Origin: SYOC01 sp964441775
Lineage (GTDB): Bacteria > Desulfobacterota > Binatia > Bin18
DNA: 64,000 bases
Assembly: GCA_964441775.1 (NCBI GenBank)
Contig: CAYTVL010000017.1
Location: forward strand, 34,221 to 98,220
Reading direction: 5' to 3'
Positions 17,383 to 25,698 of this stretch are shown piece after piece. How positions within the stretch are numbered: the first letter of the stretch is position 1; each line of letters begins with the position of its first letter. Both the position numbers and the translations under genes were made by a program. The notes beneath the pieces were generated by a model. That model saw only the letters and a list, made by a program, of their open reading frames with translations, was not told the DNA's origin and made no database searches.

Positions 17383-18711
17383 ATGATGAGCAAGAGAAGT
17401 GTGAGGCGCCAAAAGTTTGTGCAAGTGGGGCTCACGGCCTGGTTCTGCTTTCTGCCGGTTTGGGCGATGGCCCAAGGGGATGACAACGCTAAAGGCAAGA
17501 CCTGGAGAACCGTGGCCGAACTGTCTGGTGAAGAGAAAGTCGTCATTGATCTACGCACAGAGACTCCTAGAGACGCTCACATTTCGTACCTGCCGGCCGA
17601 AAGATTCCCCTTCTCTCCTCCTTATACGGCTGAAGAGATGGGCTATCGATCGATGGAGTATCCGCACACGCCGTACTGGAGTTGTACCCTCATCGATATT
17701 GCGGCGACGGTGACGAACACCGGCTTCATGGATCAACGCGTCACGATCATTCCCGTGCTCTATCTTCCTCAAGGTGGTTTTGTTGACCAATTATATAGCG
17801 CGAAACCTGGGCAGGAGGTGTACCGCTGGCTGTCACAGTCTGTTTCTCCTCCGGAACGCTACGGCAATCAAACCCTATACGTTGGCTATCGTAACGATCA
17901 GACGTTTACGACCAAGCTAGATCTTTTTGCCTATTCGCCAGCGCTGCGTCGTATCCGTAGACAACCGCAACCTCGGCGCGAGGATCGCTTACCAAATAGT
18001 GCTTCCACCTTTGATGATTTGATTGGTCGAGACGCCTGGGAATTTTCGTGGCGGATTTTAGGCGCTGATGTGCTCTACGATACGGTGCGCTTCCCCGTGA
18101 CACGACAAACCGCCTTGTTGACCGACGAAAAGGGGGGGTACATCGAGATGCCAGCGAGCGAAATCAAGCTCATGGGCAAGGATTATCCAGCGTATACGGC
18201 GGATGGCGGGGTGAAGTGTTTTGTCGTGGAAGCTAAGCCCCGGCCCGAGTGGCTGAGTGCGTACTACATCAGCAAAATGATTTATTGGTTGGATCAACAA
18301 TCCTTTTTTCCACTTCGTATCGAAGAATACGACAAGGATGGAAATTTAACATTTGTGAACGCACGGACCGCAGTCCACGCCAACCCGGCGCTCGGCGATC
18401 ATGGCTATGCTGTTTTATTTGATCTGTGGTGGGACATTCCCATTGATTTGTTATCCACTTCCATTCATGGGATTCTCTCGCGCTCGTGGTCTCCGGAGGA
18501 TCAGAAAATTTTCTTCAGCCCGGGATTCATGCGCCGGGAATGGTTCCTCGAGCCGCCGAAGAACGCAATGGTTTTGCGTTCTCCTGATGAATTTTATCTC
18601 CGCCCAGCCCTTGAGAGGGACAAATTCCCGACCGAGCGGAAGATTGCGCTTCCACCCGAATTAGAGTCACGGATTGAGGCGCAAGAGCGAGAAAAGAAGT
18701 TGGTATTTTAG
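17383..18711 (+). CDS. DUF1329 family periplasmic protein (LolA-like fold)
   Basis: A 442-residue exported protein: N-terminal MMSKRSVRRQ is followed by a hydrophobic core and a cleavage site near AMAQG. The body resembles DUF1329, with KMIYWLDQQSFFPLRIEEYDKDG typical of LolA/LolB-type lipid-binding folds and an FFSPGFMRREWFLE C-terminal section. It follows the DUF1302 gene by 37 bases and CaiB beyond it, the standard order of this gene set. The likely role is shuttling a hydrophobic compound across the periplasm between the outer-membrane protein and an inner-membrane partner that is absent from this window (inference). The following gene is on the other strand. Confidence 0.83.
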   Translation: MMSKRSVRRQKFVQVGLTAWFCFLPVWAMAQGDDNAKGKTWRTVAELSGEEKVVIDLRTETPRDAHISYLPAERFPFSPPYTAEEMGYRSMEYPHTPYWSCTLIDIAATVTNTGFMDQRVTIIPVLYLPQGGFVDQLYSAKPGQEVYRWLSQSVSPPERYGNQTLYVGYRNDQTFTTKLDLFAYSPALRRIRRQPQPRREDRLPNSASTFDDLIGRDAWEFSWRILGADVLYDTVRFPVTRQTALLTDEKGGYIEMPASEIKLMGKDYPAYTADGGVKCFVVEAKPRPEWLSAYYISKMIYWLDQQSFFPLRIEEYDKDGNLTFVNARTAVHANPALGDHGYAVLFDLWWDIPIDLLSTSIHGILSRSWSPEDQKIFFSPGFMRREWFLEPPKNAMVLRSPDEFYLRPALERDKFPTERKIALPPELESRIEAQEREKKLVF

Positions 18712-18780
18712 ACAATTCTGCTTAATGGCAGTCGAGATGGGCAGTTTCGCAGAGCGGAGACAAGCGAATACGCACGCTGC

Positions 18781-19080
18781 TCACTTAAATTTCTCACGGA
18801 TCATGCGCCAGAGGTCGAGCGGGGAGAGCGTTTTGGGTTCTTGTTTTTCCTCTTCAGGTTCACGCTCGGCGTTCATGCGTTCCCACGAGGTTCCTCCTCG
18901 TTCTTGATCGCTGTCTTCCGCAGTGTCTTCCGTCTCTTCTTTTGGGGGAGTAGGTTGCTGCTTGCCCCATTTCCAGGTGCCTAAATTCCCTTCTTGCGAG
19001 CCGCCGGGAGGTAGTTGAGCGAACACGGCGTTGCTCAAGCAAAGGCACAGGAGTAAAGGGAAAAATCCAAAAGAACGCAT
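18781..19080 (-). CDS. small exported acidic protein, unknown
   Basis: A 99-residue frame with a clear Sec signal peptide (MRSFGFFPLLLCLCLSNAVFA, cleaved after FAQ). The mature part is Pro- and Glu-rich and mostly low complexity (PPKEETEDTAEDSDQE), ending in a short amphipathic helix LSPLDLWRMIREKFK. No family is recognised. It is divergent from the nickel transporter gene. The signal peptide and consistent protein-like composition argue that it is real; function is open. Confidence 0.6.
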   Translation of the reverse strand: MRSFGFFPLLLCLCLSNAVFAQLPPGGSQEGNLGTWKWGKQQPTPPKEETEDTAEDSDQERGGTSWERMNAEREPEEEKQEPKTLSPLDLWRMIREKFK

Positions 19081-19274
19081 GGGTATGAATGAGCAATTAC
19101 TTCCGCTCTTTTTACGCTAACTCGGTGTATGCATCAAGGCGCACAGGGAGCATACAGAAGATTTTTTCGAAAACATCCATTCCTTGTGTTCTTTTCGTAA
19201 TGACCAACAGAGAACGGTGGCGTGACTGAGTGTTTCATGCTACCAAGGCTACGGTTCATCTGTAGGGAAATATC

Positions 19275-19979
19275 ATGACGCCATTGGCGATATTAATCTT
19301 AGGGTTGCTCCTTGGTCTGAAGCACGCTTTCGATTCCGACCATTTGATCGCAGTCTCTACCATTGTCTCGCGTGAACGTTCTCCCTGGCGGTCGCTGTGG
19401 ATTGGGTTGTTCTGGGGGATTGGGCATACGGTCACGTTGTTGGCGGTCGGCGTGTTGGTATTAGGCATGAAAACCCAGATCCCTCCTCCAGTGGGATTAT
19501 CGCTCGAATGTTTTGTCGGGATCGTACTCGTCGGGCTAGGAATTTCTACCCTGTATGATTGTTGGAAGAATCGCCTTCATGTCCATATGCACGTGCACGA
19601 GGACGCCGTGCATTCTCATTTCCATGCTCATGCTGCTACTCCGGCCCATCATCATCCACATCTCATGAGTGTGGGCATGAAGCCGTTGTTTATTGGCATG
19701 GTGCACGGTCTGGCCGGCAGTGCAGCGTTGATGCTTCTTGTCCTCGCGTCGATCCCCTCACCAGCTTTAGGCTTGCTCTATATCGGAATCTTTGGGTGTG
19801 GTTCTGTCGCGGGGATGGGATTGATCAGTTTGCTGATGGGACTGTTCTTCTCCTTGGCGGCCGAGCGACTTCAGGACCTCAGTCAAGGGTTACGTGTCGT
19901 CGTGGGGGCCTTGAGCGCCACCTTTGGCGTTTGGATGATCGTAGAGATTGGATTCATTCAAGGGTTGTTTCTATCGTAA
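19275..19979 (+). CDS. NiCoT/UreH-like nickel or cobalt transporter
   Basis: An inner-membrane permease for Ni2+ or Co2+. TM1-2 carry LGLKHAFDSDHLIAV, the HAxDxDH metal-selectivity signature of the NiCoT superfamily, followed by LFWGIGHTVTLL in the next helix. A cytoplasmic or periplasmic loop at residues 100-130 is very His-rich (HVHMHVHEDAVHSHFHAH), as in many nickel carriers. About six hydrophobic segments and 234 residues fit the UreH/HupE-like short branch. The ribosome binding site AGGGA precedes ATG. TonB follows after nine bases and LarC after that, pointing to nickel rather than cobalt. Confidence 0.85.
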   Translation: MTPLAILILGLLLGLKHAFDSDHLIAVSTIVSRERSPWRSLWIGLFWGIGHTVTLLAVGVLVLGMKTQIPPPVGLSLECFVGIVLVGLGISTLYDCWKNRLHVHMHVHEDAVHSHFHAHAATPAHHHPHLMSVGMKPLFIGMVHGLAGSAALMLLVLASIPSPALGLLYIGIFGCGSVAGMGLISLLMGLFFSLAAERLQDLSQGLRVVVGALSATFGVWMIVEIGFIQGLFLS

Positions 19980-19988
19980 AAGAGTTCT

Positions 19989-20792
19989 ATGCAACTGTCG
20001 CGTTCTGCTCTTACTGCGCTTTTGTGGTCTTGTTTTTTGCATAGCGTGGCGCTGAGTCTTGCCGCGACGCTGATGGTGTCTCAACCTCAACGCTCATTTC
20101 GTCCGGTTCGCATCACGCTTCTCCAGCAAGCAACCCCTCTTCCCAGCGGAGAAGCTCAGACGCTGGGGAATCCCCCGCCACCTATAGAAAGGCCAGCCTT
20201 GTCCGTACCGGCTCCCATTGCCCATCAACCCAAGGCGGCCAAATCGACAGCGAAGCCGCAGTCCTCCCCTGCTGTTGCGCTTAAAACGGCTGTCCCCCGT
20301 CGGCAGAAAGAATATGATCCTCCACAGGAAAGTGTGTTGCCCTCTCAATCAGAAACACTTCCAAAAACGCTTCCCCCAGTGGCGGCGGTCGGTTCTGCTG
20401 CAGTCTCGGGGCTCGACTCTGAGGCGATCTCTCTCATGGCGGGAACCGATACTCATGCTCAACAAGATGGAAGCATGGCCAATAGAGCGAAAGCTGGGAA
20501 CGGAGAAGGAAAGCGCGCTCAGCCAGACTACGGCGTCAACCCTAAACCACCGTATCCGATGTTAGCGCGCCGCTTGGGCGCCCAAGGCGTGGTGCTTTTG
20601 CGTGTGTACGTTCGTGAAGATGGCAGTGTTGCGAATGTTGAACTCGCACGGTCCTCAGGGTTCTCCATGTTGGATGAATCCGCCACTCGAACGGTCCGTG
20701 AAAGCTGGCGCTTCGTACCCGCACGCATCGACGATGCGCCTACGGCGAGCTGGGTCGAAGTGCCCATTCGTTTTGTGCTCGCTGATTCGTAG
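19989..20792 (+). CDS. tonB: TonB-family energy transducer
   Basis: An inner-membrane-anchored periplasm-spanning protein that couples the ExbB/ExbD proton channel to outer-membrane receptors. One N-terminal membrane segment (residues about 10-30) is followed by a Pro-rich linker (about 45-160) and a C-terminal TonB domain: YGVNPKPPYPMLARRLGAQG, the VLLRVYVREDGSVANVEL strand, LDESATRTVRESWRFVPAR and WVEVPIRFVL. It sits nine bases after the nickel transporter gene and just before LarC, so it may power nickel-chelate uptake through a receptor outside the window. ExbD and ExbB are encoded at 34-35 kb. Confidence 0.9.
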   Translation: MQLSRSALTALLWSCFLHSVALSLAATLMVSQPQRSFRPVRITLLQQATPLPSGEAQTLGNPPPPIERPALSVPAPIAHQPKAAKSTAKPQSSPAVALKTAVPRRQKEYDPPQESVLPSQSETLPKTLPPVAAVGSAAVSGLDSEAISLMAGTDTHAQQDGSMANRAKAGNGEGKRAQPDYGVNPKPPYPMLARRLGAQGVVLLRVYVREDGSVANVELARSSGFSMLDESATRTVRESWRFVPARIDDAPTASWVEVPIRFVLADS

Positions 20793-20849
20793 CTCTCCTC
20801 TTTACTTGGCGGCCTTTTGCGTCAGCTCTTTCGGGAGTACAAAAGCGCT

Positions 20850-22019
20850 ATGAAAATTGCGTATTTTGACGCCTTCTCGGGGATTAGTGGAGATATGACG
20901 ATCGGGGCGTTGCTGCATTTGGGGGTGCCCCTCGATGACCTCCAAGCAGAGCTCGCGAAATTGCCGCTCAGCGGATATCGACTGAGCCAGAGCATCCGCC
21001 ATGTGAGCGAAATCCGAGCGACAAAGTTTCACGTCGAAGTCAACGAACCCTTAGTTGAGCGAAGTTTTCGCGCCATCGCTCAGATGCTGCGAGACAGTTC
21101 GCTGATTCCGCACGTGAAAGAAATGGCCTTGCGGACGTTCACCATTTTGGCTGAAGCAGAGGGCCGAGTGCATGGGATTACGCCCGGAGCCGTGCATTTC
21201 CACGAGGTGGGCGCGGTTGATTCTATTGTAGACATCGTTGGGGCGGCGTTTGGGCTGCACCAGCTCGGAGTGGAAAAAGTGTATGCTTCCTCCTTGCCGA
21301 TGGGAAGCGGTTTTGTCCCGTCACGACACGGTGTATTACCGATTCCTGCGCCAGCCACAGTTGAATTGTTGAAAGGAGTACGAGTGCGGCTTGAGGATGG
21401 GGCAGCGGAGATGGTGACGCCGACGGGAGCCGCCCTTATCGCGGCTCTTGCACAGCAAGGTGAGGCGCCGCAGTTGTCTTTGTCCGGGGTGGGGTATGGC
21501 GCCGGCGAGCGGACGCTTCCTGATCGTCCTAATCTTTTGCGTATCTTGTTGGGGACGCTGGTAGAGACCGCCAAGGAGGACCAATTGTTGATTTTAGAAA
21601 CTAATATCGACGATCTCAATCCCGAGATCTACGAGTATGTGATGGAACGACTATTTGCGGCCGGCGCCCGAGACGTGGGCTTCTTGCCGTTACAAATGAA
21701 GAAGAATCGACCGGGGGTGATGCTGTGGGTCTTGAGTGACCCCGCGGACCGGGAGAAGCTCAGCGCCATTATCTTTGCTGAAACTTCGACCATTGGGATT
21801 CGCTCGTATCCAGTGGCGCGAATTGCTTTACCGCGAGAGAGTAAAGAGGTCAACACGGTGCATGGTGTAGTGAAAGTAAAACTCGCGCGCACCCTAGATG
21901 GGCGCGTCCATGCGGCTCCTGAGTATGAAGATTGTAAACGGTTGGCGCGGGAGAAGAATCTCCCGCTCAAACTCGTTTACGAAGACGCCTTATTTGCCGC
22001 ACGGCAGTTTGCGCGATAG
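20850..22019 (+). CDS. larC: nickel-pincer cofactor biosynthesis protein LarC
   Basis: LarC (DUF111) inserts nickel, using CTP, into the pyridinium bis-thiocarboxylate mononucleotide to make the nickel-pincer cofactor of lactate racemase and relatives. The N-terminal MKIAYFDAFSGISGDM and histidine segment AVHFHEVGAVDSIVDIVGAA are diagnostic. The protein is one continuous frame of 389 residues, whereas Lactobacillus larC is split and joined by frameshifting. Start 20850 is preferred (GGGAG upstream); the frame opens at 20817. It follows TonB and the nickel carrier. LarB, LarE and LarA are not in the window, so the client enzyme is unknown. Confidence 0.92.
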   Translation: MKIAYFDAFSGISGDMTIGALLHLGVPLDDLQAELAKLPLSGYRLSQSIRHVSEIRATKFHVEVNEPLVERSFRAIAQMLRDSSLIPHVKEMALRTFTILAEAEGRVHGITPGAVHFHEVGAVDSIVDIVGAAFGLHQLGVEKVYASSLPMGSGFVPSRHGVLPIPAPATVELLKGVRVRLEDGAAEMVTPTGAALIAALAQQGEAPQLSLSGVGYGAGERTLPDRPNLLRILLGTLVETAKEDQLLILETNIDDLNPEIYEYVMERLFAAGARDVGFLPLQMKKNRPGVMLWVLSDPADREKLSAIIFAETSTIGIRSYPVARIALPRESKEVNTVHGVVKVKLARTLDGRVHAAPEYEDCKRLAREKNLPLKLVYEDALFAARQFAR

Positions 22020-22061
22020 GAAACCGCCGTGGCGACGCCTCCTTGTCAGAAATGCACGTTG

Positions 22062-22505
22062 TCAAGAAGATAAATCGGCCAATACTTCGGCGGGGTGGCC
22101 GCGCGCATTGACCGAATCATACGCCTTGGCGATCTTCCCTTGTTCATCAATGAGGTAGCTGATCCGTCGAGCGTACCCAGCCGTGGCGTTGCCACATGCG
22201 CCATAGGCAAGACCGAGGGTTCGCTCAGTATCGCAGAGCAAGCGGAACGGAAAATTATATTTACTGGCAAAAGCCGCGTTCTCGGCAACGGAGTCGAAGC
22301 TAACGCCAAGAATTTCGACATTGCAAGAACGAAACTCGTCGATTTGGTCGCGGAACCCACGACCTTCCGCCGTTCAGCCCGGCGTATCGGCTTTGGGGTA
22401 GAACCATAGCAATACTTTCTTTCCTCTCAAGTTGGCAAGAGACAACGATTTTCCTTCGTGCGTTAGCACGGTGAAGTCCGGGGCGGACTCGCCGGGTTGC
22501 AACAT
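22062..22505 (-). CDS. selenocysteine-containing BCP-type peroxiredoxin (in-frame UGA)
   Basis: A 147-residue thiol peroxidase of the BCP/PrxQ branch, reducing H2O2 and organic peroxides in the cytoplasm. Translation from ATG 22505 (ribosome binding site AAGGAG) gives MLQPGESAPDF, WFYPKADTPG, then TGA at 22376-22374, then TAEGRGFRDQIDEF, ILGVSFDSVAENAAFASKY, LLCDTERTLGLAYG and RRISYLIDEQGKI, ending at 22062. The TGA is exactly where the family has its peroxidatic Cys (TPGC), so it should encode selenocysteine, U44. Everything after it is in frame and conserved. A SECIS-like hairpin follows. The usual resolving Cys five residues later is Arg here, so a one-Cys-type mechanism is likely. Reading TGA as stop would leave a useless 43-residue fragment. 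Confidence 0.88.
22346..22364 (-). promoter_or_regulatory. bacterial SECIS element of the peroxiredoxin gene
   Basis: Nine bases after the UGA the mRNA reads GGUCGUGGGUUCCGCGACC. It folds into an 8-bp stem (one U-G wobble) with a GUU triloop whose first base is G, about 18 bases after UGA. This fits the known bacterial SECIS rule (small loop with a G in the first two positions, roughly 16-37 bases after UGA), the SelB-binding signal within the coding region. Confidence 0.8.
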
Positions 22506-22574
22506 GAGCGCTTTCTCCTTCCTCGTGAAGATGTCCCACAAGATCTTGACAACATTTTTAAAAGTCATAGCCAG

Positions 22575-24491
22575 TTAGGAAAATTTGAGCAACGCGTCTT
22601 GATTGTAAGTAATAGTTGAGCGTTTCTTCAAGAGGCGCGTCAGTTCCGCCAAGGCGTCATCCTGTTTGCGCTTTAGTAGCTGCTCGCGAATTCCCTCTTT
22701 TTGTTTGGTAAATTCTTCTTCTGACGGCTCTGTTTTTTCTTTAAGGGCGGCAACAAAAGCATTACCGCTCCACGTATACGATTGCGGCGCAATCGGCGCT
22801 TCCAGCGTGAGTTGGAACGCGGCTTTCTTGAGGTCGGGGAGAGAGCCCATCTTCGGAATATAGCTGCCTTGTCGAGTAAAAGCTCCGGTTTCTTCCACTG
22901 TCAATTTTTGCTCGTTTGCAATAGTCATCAAATTTTTGGCCTCTTTGACTTTGGCAAGCAAGGACTCGGCTTTTTCCTTGGCTAATTGTTCCGCTTTTTC
23001 GCTTCTTCGTTTCTTTTCTGCGTCTTCTTTGACAGCGGCAAACTCCAGGATTGTTGAAGCTATTTTTTCTTGAGGTGAGACAAGATACCAAGCGTCTCCT
23101 ACCATTATGGGATCGCTGATCTTTCGCGGCTCTAGTCCCAATGCCGCCTCAAGTAGCTGCGGCTGCGCCCCGAGATTCGGAATGGTCTCATCGTGAGCGA
23201 GGGCGGGAGTTTCCACCACGGCCAGACCTGAAGATTGCGCCACGTCTGAGAGTGTTGCACCGTTTGGCACCTTCGCGCGGTCTTCCCGCGCCCGTTCCTG
23301 CGCCTTTTCGCGTGCTCGTTCTTTCTGCACGTCCTGGCGAATTTCTGCTTCTACTTCGTTAAGTTGTTTTGTCTTTTCTGATTCGTTGGCTTCCACTTTG
23401 ATGACGTGAATACCAAACTGAGACGTCACGAGGTCGCTGATGCCTCCGGCTTGGAGCGCAAACGCCGCATCTTCAAATGATTTCACCATGCGACCATGTT
23501 GGAAATAGCCCAAATCTCCACCGCTACTCGCGGATGCTTTATCTTGTGAATAGGTTTCCGCTAGCTTGGCAAAATCTTCACCGGCGCGCGCCTTGGTGAG
23601 CACCTCTGTGGCAAGGCTACGCGTTTTGCTTTTTTCTTCTTCCGTTGCGCCGCTGGACAAAGAGAACAGAATATGTCGAGCATGCACGCGCGGCGGAGTA
23701 GTGAAGCGATCTTCCTTGTGTTCGGTGTAAAAGTCTTCAACCTCTTTGGCCGACACTTCGATGTTCGCTTCAAACTGCTTGATTGGGTATGCTACATAGA
23801 CAAATTTTACTCGCTCAGGCTGGCGGAACGTCTCGCGATGGGAATTGTAGTAGTCCTCGGCCTCTTTTGCATCGACTGTTACGTCGTTGAATAAGTCAGC
23901 CGACGCAATTTTTATGAAAGAAAGGGAAACTTTTTCTTGAGCGAACTGGAACAGTTCACGAATTTCGTTGTCAGTTACCTGGGTGGCGTCATTGAGGAAA
24001 CGCTGAAGTTTTTTGATGAGAAGCTGAGAGCGTTGTTCTTCTTCAAATTCGCTCGGGGTCAAGCGCAAATAGTGGATGATTCGTGAGTAGCGCTCCTGAC
24101 TAAATGACCCATATTCTTGAAACGCTTCAATATTGGCAATTTCCTGGCGCACTTCGTCGTCGCTGACTGTAAACCCAATTCTCTCAGCTTCAGCTCGTAA
24201 AAGCTGAATATTCACCAATTGATCCAATGTTTGTTCGCGAAGATTCATGCGTTCTAGTAATTCGGGAGTTAGTCGTTCCTTATACATTTCCCGATAAGAG
24301 TTTTTGACATTTTCATAGGCGCGCTGAAAATCTCGAGCAGAGATTGGGTGACCATTAACGTTGGCGACAATATCTGGCCGCCCCCCGCTTACAGAACCGC
24401 CGATTCCCCAGAAAATAAATACGGCGACGATAATGAGAAATACCACTTTAATCCATATTGATCGCGCACGCTTACGCATAAATTCAAGCAT
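22575..24491 (-). CDS. ppiD: PpiD-like periplasmic peptidyl-prolyl isomerase chaperone
   Basis: A membrane-anchored periplasmic folding factor for proteins leaving the Sec translocon. The N-terminus MLEFMRKRARSIWIKVVFLI is a short basic tail plus one membrane helix to about residue 32, typical of PpiD. A SurA-N-like helical domain follows (about 36-230), then a PpiC rotamase domain with ARHILFSLSSGATEEEKSK near 268 and GGDLGYFQHGRMVKSFEDAAF near 325. The C-terminal region (about 380-630) is helical. At 638 residues the length is right for the family. It is divergent from mreB across a 139-base promoter region. The next gene downstream on this strand is the selenoperoxiredoxin. Confidence 0.88.
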   Translation of the reverse strand: MLEFMRKRARSIWIKVVFLIIVAVFIFWGIGGSVSGGRPDIVANVNGHPISARDFQRAYENVKNSYREMYKERLTPELLERMNLREQTLDQLVNIQLLRAEAERIGFTVSDDEVRQEIANIEAFQEYGSFSQERYSRIIHYLRLTPSEFEEEQRSQLLIKKLQRFLNDATQVTDNEIRELFQFAQEKVSLSFIKIASADLFNDVTVDAKEAEDYYNSHRETFRQPERVKFVYVAYPIKQFEANIEVSAKEVEDFYTEHKEDRFTTPPRVHARHILFSLSSGATEEEKSKTRSLATEVLTKARAGEDFAKLAETYSQDKASASSGGDLGYFQHGRMVKSFEDAAFALQAGGISDLVTSQFGIHVIKVEANESEKTKQLNEVEAEIRQDVQKERAREKAQERAREDRAKVPNGATLSDVAQSSGLAVVETPALAHDETIPNLGAQPQLLEAALGLEPRKISDPIMVGDAWYLVSPQEKIASTILEFAAVKEDAEKKRRSEKAEQLAKEKAESLLAKVKEAKNLMTIANEQKLTVEETGAFTRQGSYIPKMGSLPDLKKAAFQLTLEAPIAPQSYTWSGNAFVAALKEKTEPSEEEFTKQKEGIREQLLKRKQDDALAELTRLLKKRSTITYNQDALLKFS

Positions 24492-24630
24492 TAGTTTAAA
24501 TCTCCTTTCTTACTGATCTAAGAATAGCTAAGAAACAGTGAAACGCCTATGCCGTACCTTGCTCTGTTTTTTAATTTCTGCTAGAAACCTTGTTTTAGCC
24601 GTTCGTTTCTTGATAAAGGAAAAGAAAACA

Positions 24631-25668
24631 ATGATTTTTAGCTCGTTATTGGGGTTGTTTTCAGACGATCTCGCTATCGATCTGGGCACTGCCAATACGC
24701 TGATTTACGTAAAGCGACAGGGTATTGTTTGCAACGAATCTTCCGTAGTGGCCGTGCAGAAAGATCCGCGAGGCGCTCGGCGTGTGTTAGCAGTGGGTCT
24801 TGAGGCAAAAAGAATGCTGGGCCGCACCCCTGGTAATATTGTTGCGATTAGGCCACTAAAAGACGGAGTCATTGCTGATTTTGAAACAACTGAAGCTATG
24901 CTCCGTTATTTTATCCAAAAAGTCCATAACCATCGTAAACTCGTGCGTCCTCGTATCGTCATTTGTGTTCCCAACGGCATCACTGAAGTCGAAAAACGAG
25001 CTGTCCGAGAATCAGCCGAGTCTGCCGGAGCCAGAGAGGTTTACCTGATGGAAGAACCCATGGCGGCAGCGATTGGCGCTGGTTTGCCGGTCACTGAACC
25101 AGTGGGGAATATGATTGTTGACATCGGTGGTGGCACAACGGAAGTTGCGGTGATTTCCCTTGCTGGCGTCGTATTTTCTCGATCAGTTCGTGTCGGTGGC
25201 GATAAAATGGATGAAGCAATTATCCAATATATCAAAAGGAAATACAATCTTCTGATCGGCGAACGGACGGCGGAATTAATTAAAATTACAATTGGGTCGG
25301 CGTATCCTGGTGAGGAAATCCAGACGATGGAAATTCGAGGGCGTGACCTTGTGGCAGGCGTGCCCAAAACGGTAGAATTATCAGATGAGGAGATTCGTGA
25401 TTCTTTGATCGAGTCTATCAATCAAATCGTTGAGGCCGTGCGTCTTGCTCTTGAGCGCACGCCGCCAGAGTTAGCGTCTGATATTGTTGAGAAGGGGATT
25501 GTTTTGGCAGGAGGTGGGGCGTTGTTGCGTAATCTCGATATTTTACTTCGCGAAGAGACTGGTTTGCCTGTGACGTTAGCGGACGATCCGCTCACTGCAG
25601 TGGTGATGGGGGCGGGGAAGGCGCTCGACGAATTATCCCTCCTCAAAGAAGTGGCGATACAACAGTAG
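24631..25668 (+). CDS. mreB: rod-shape-determining actin homologue MreB
   Basis: A bacterial actin that polymerises under the inner membrane and directs lateral wall synthesis. Phosphate-1 motif LAIDLGTANTLIYV lies near residue 10, the phosphate-2 motif is NMIVDIGGGTTEVAVISL, and the adenosine motif is IVLAGGGALLRNLD. The amphipathic N-terminal MIFSSLLGLF helps membrane binding. I chose ATG 24631 (AAAGGA upstream) over the GTG at 24538, which would add a 31-residue extension atypical of MreB. Length is then 345 residues, as expected. It heads the mreB-mreC-mreD-mrdA-rodA operon. Confidence 0.96.
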   Translation: MIFSSLLGLFSDDLAIDLGTANTLIYVKRQGIVCNESSVVAVQKDPRGARRVLAVGLEAKRMLGRTPGNIVAIRPLKDGVIADFETTEAMLRYFIQKVHNHRKLVRPRIVICVPNGITEVEKRAVRESAESAGAREVYLMEEPMAAAIGAGLPVTEPVGNMIVDIGGGTTEVAVISLAGVVFSRSVRVGGDKMDEAIIQYIKRKYNLLIGERTAELIKITIGSAYPGEEIQTMEIRGRDLVAGVPKTVELSDEEIRDSLIESINQIVEAVRLALERTPPELASDIVEKGIVLAGGGALLRNLDILLREETGLPVTLADDPLTAVVMGAGKALDELSLLKEVAIQQ

Positions 25669-25698
25669 ATAAAGTTCCCTCGGGAAAAGCGAGGATTC

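Noticed and set aside
22374..22505. Treating the peroxiredoxin as a pseudogene truncated at TGA
   Set aside because: The downstream frame is intact and conserved, the only stop is at the catalytic position, and a SECIS-like hairpin follows; recoding explains all this better than decay.
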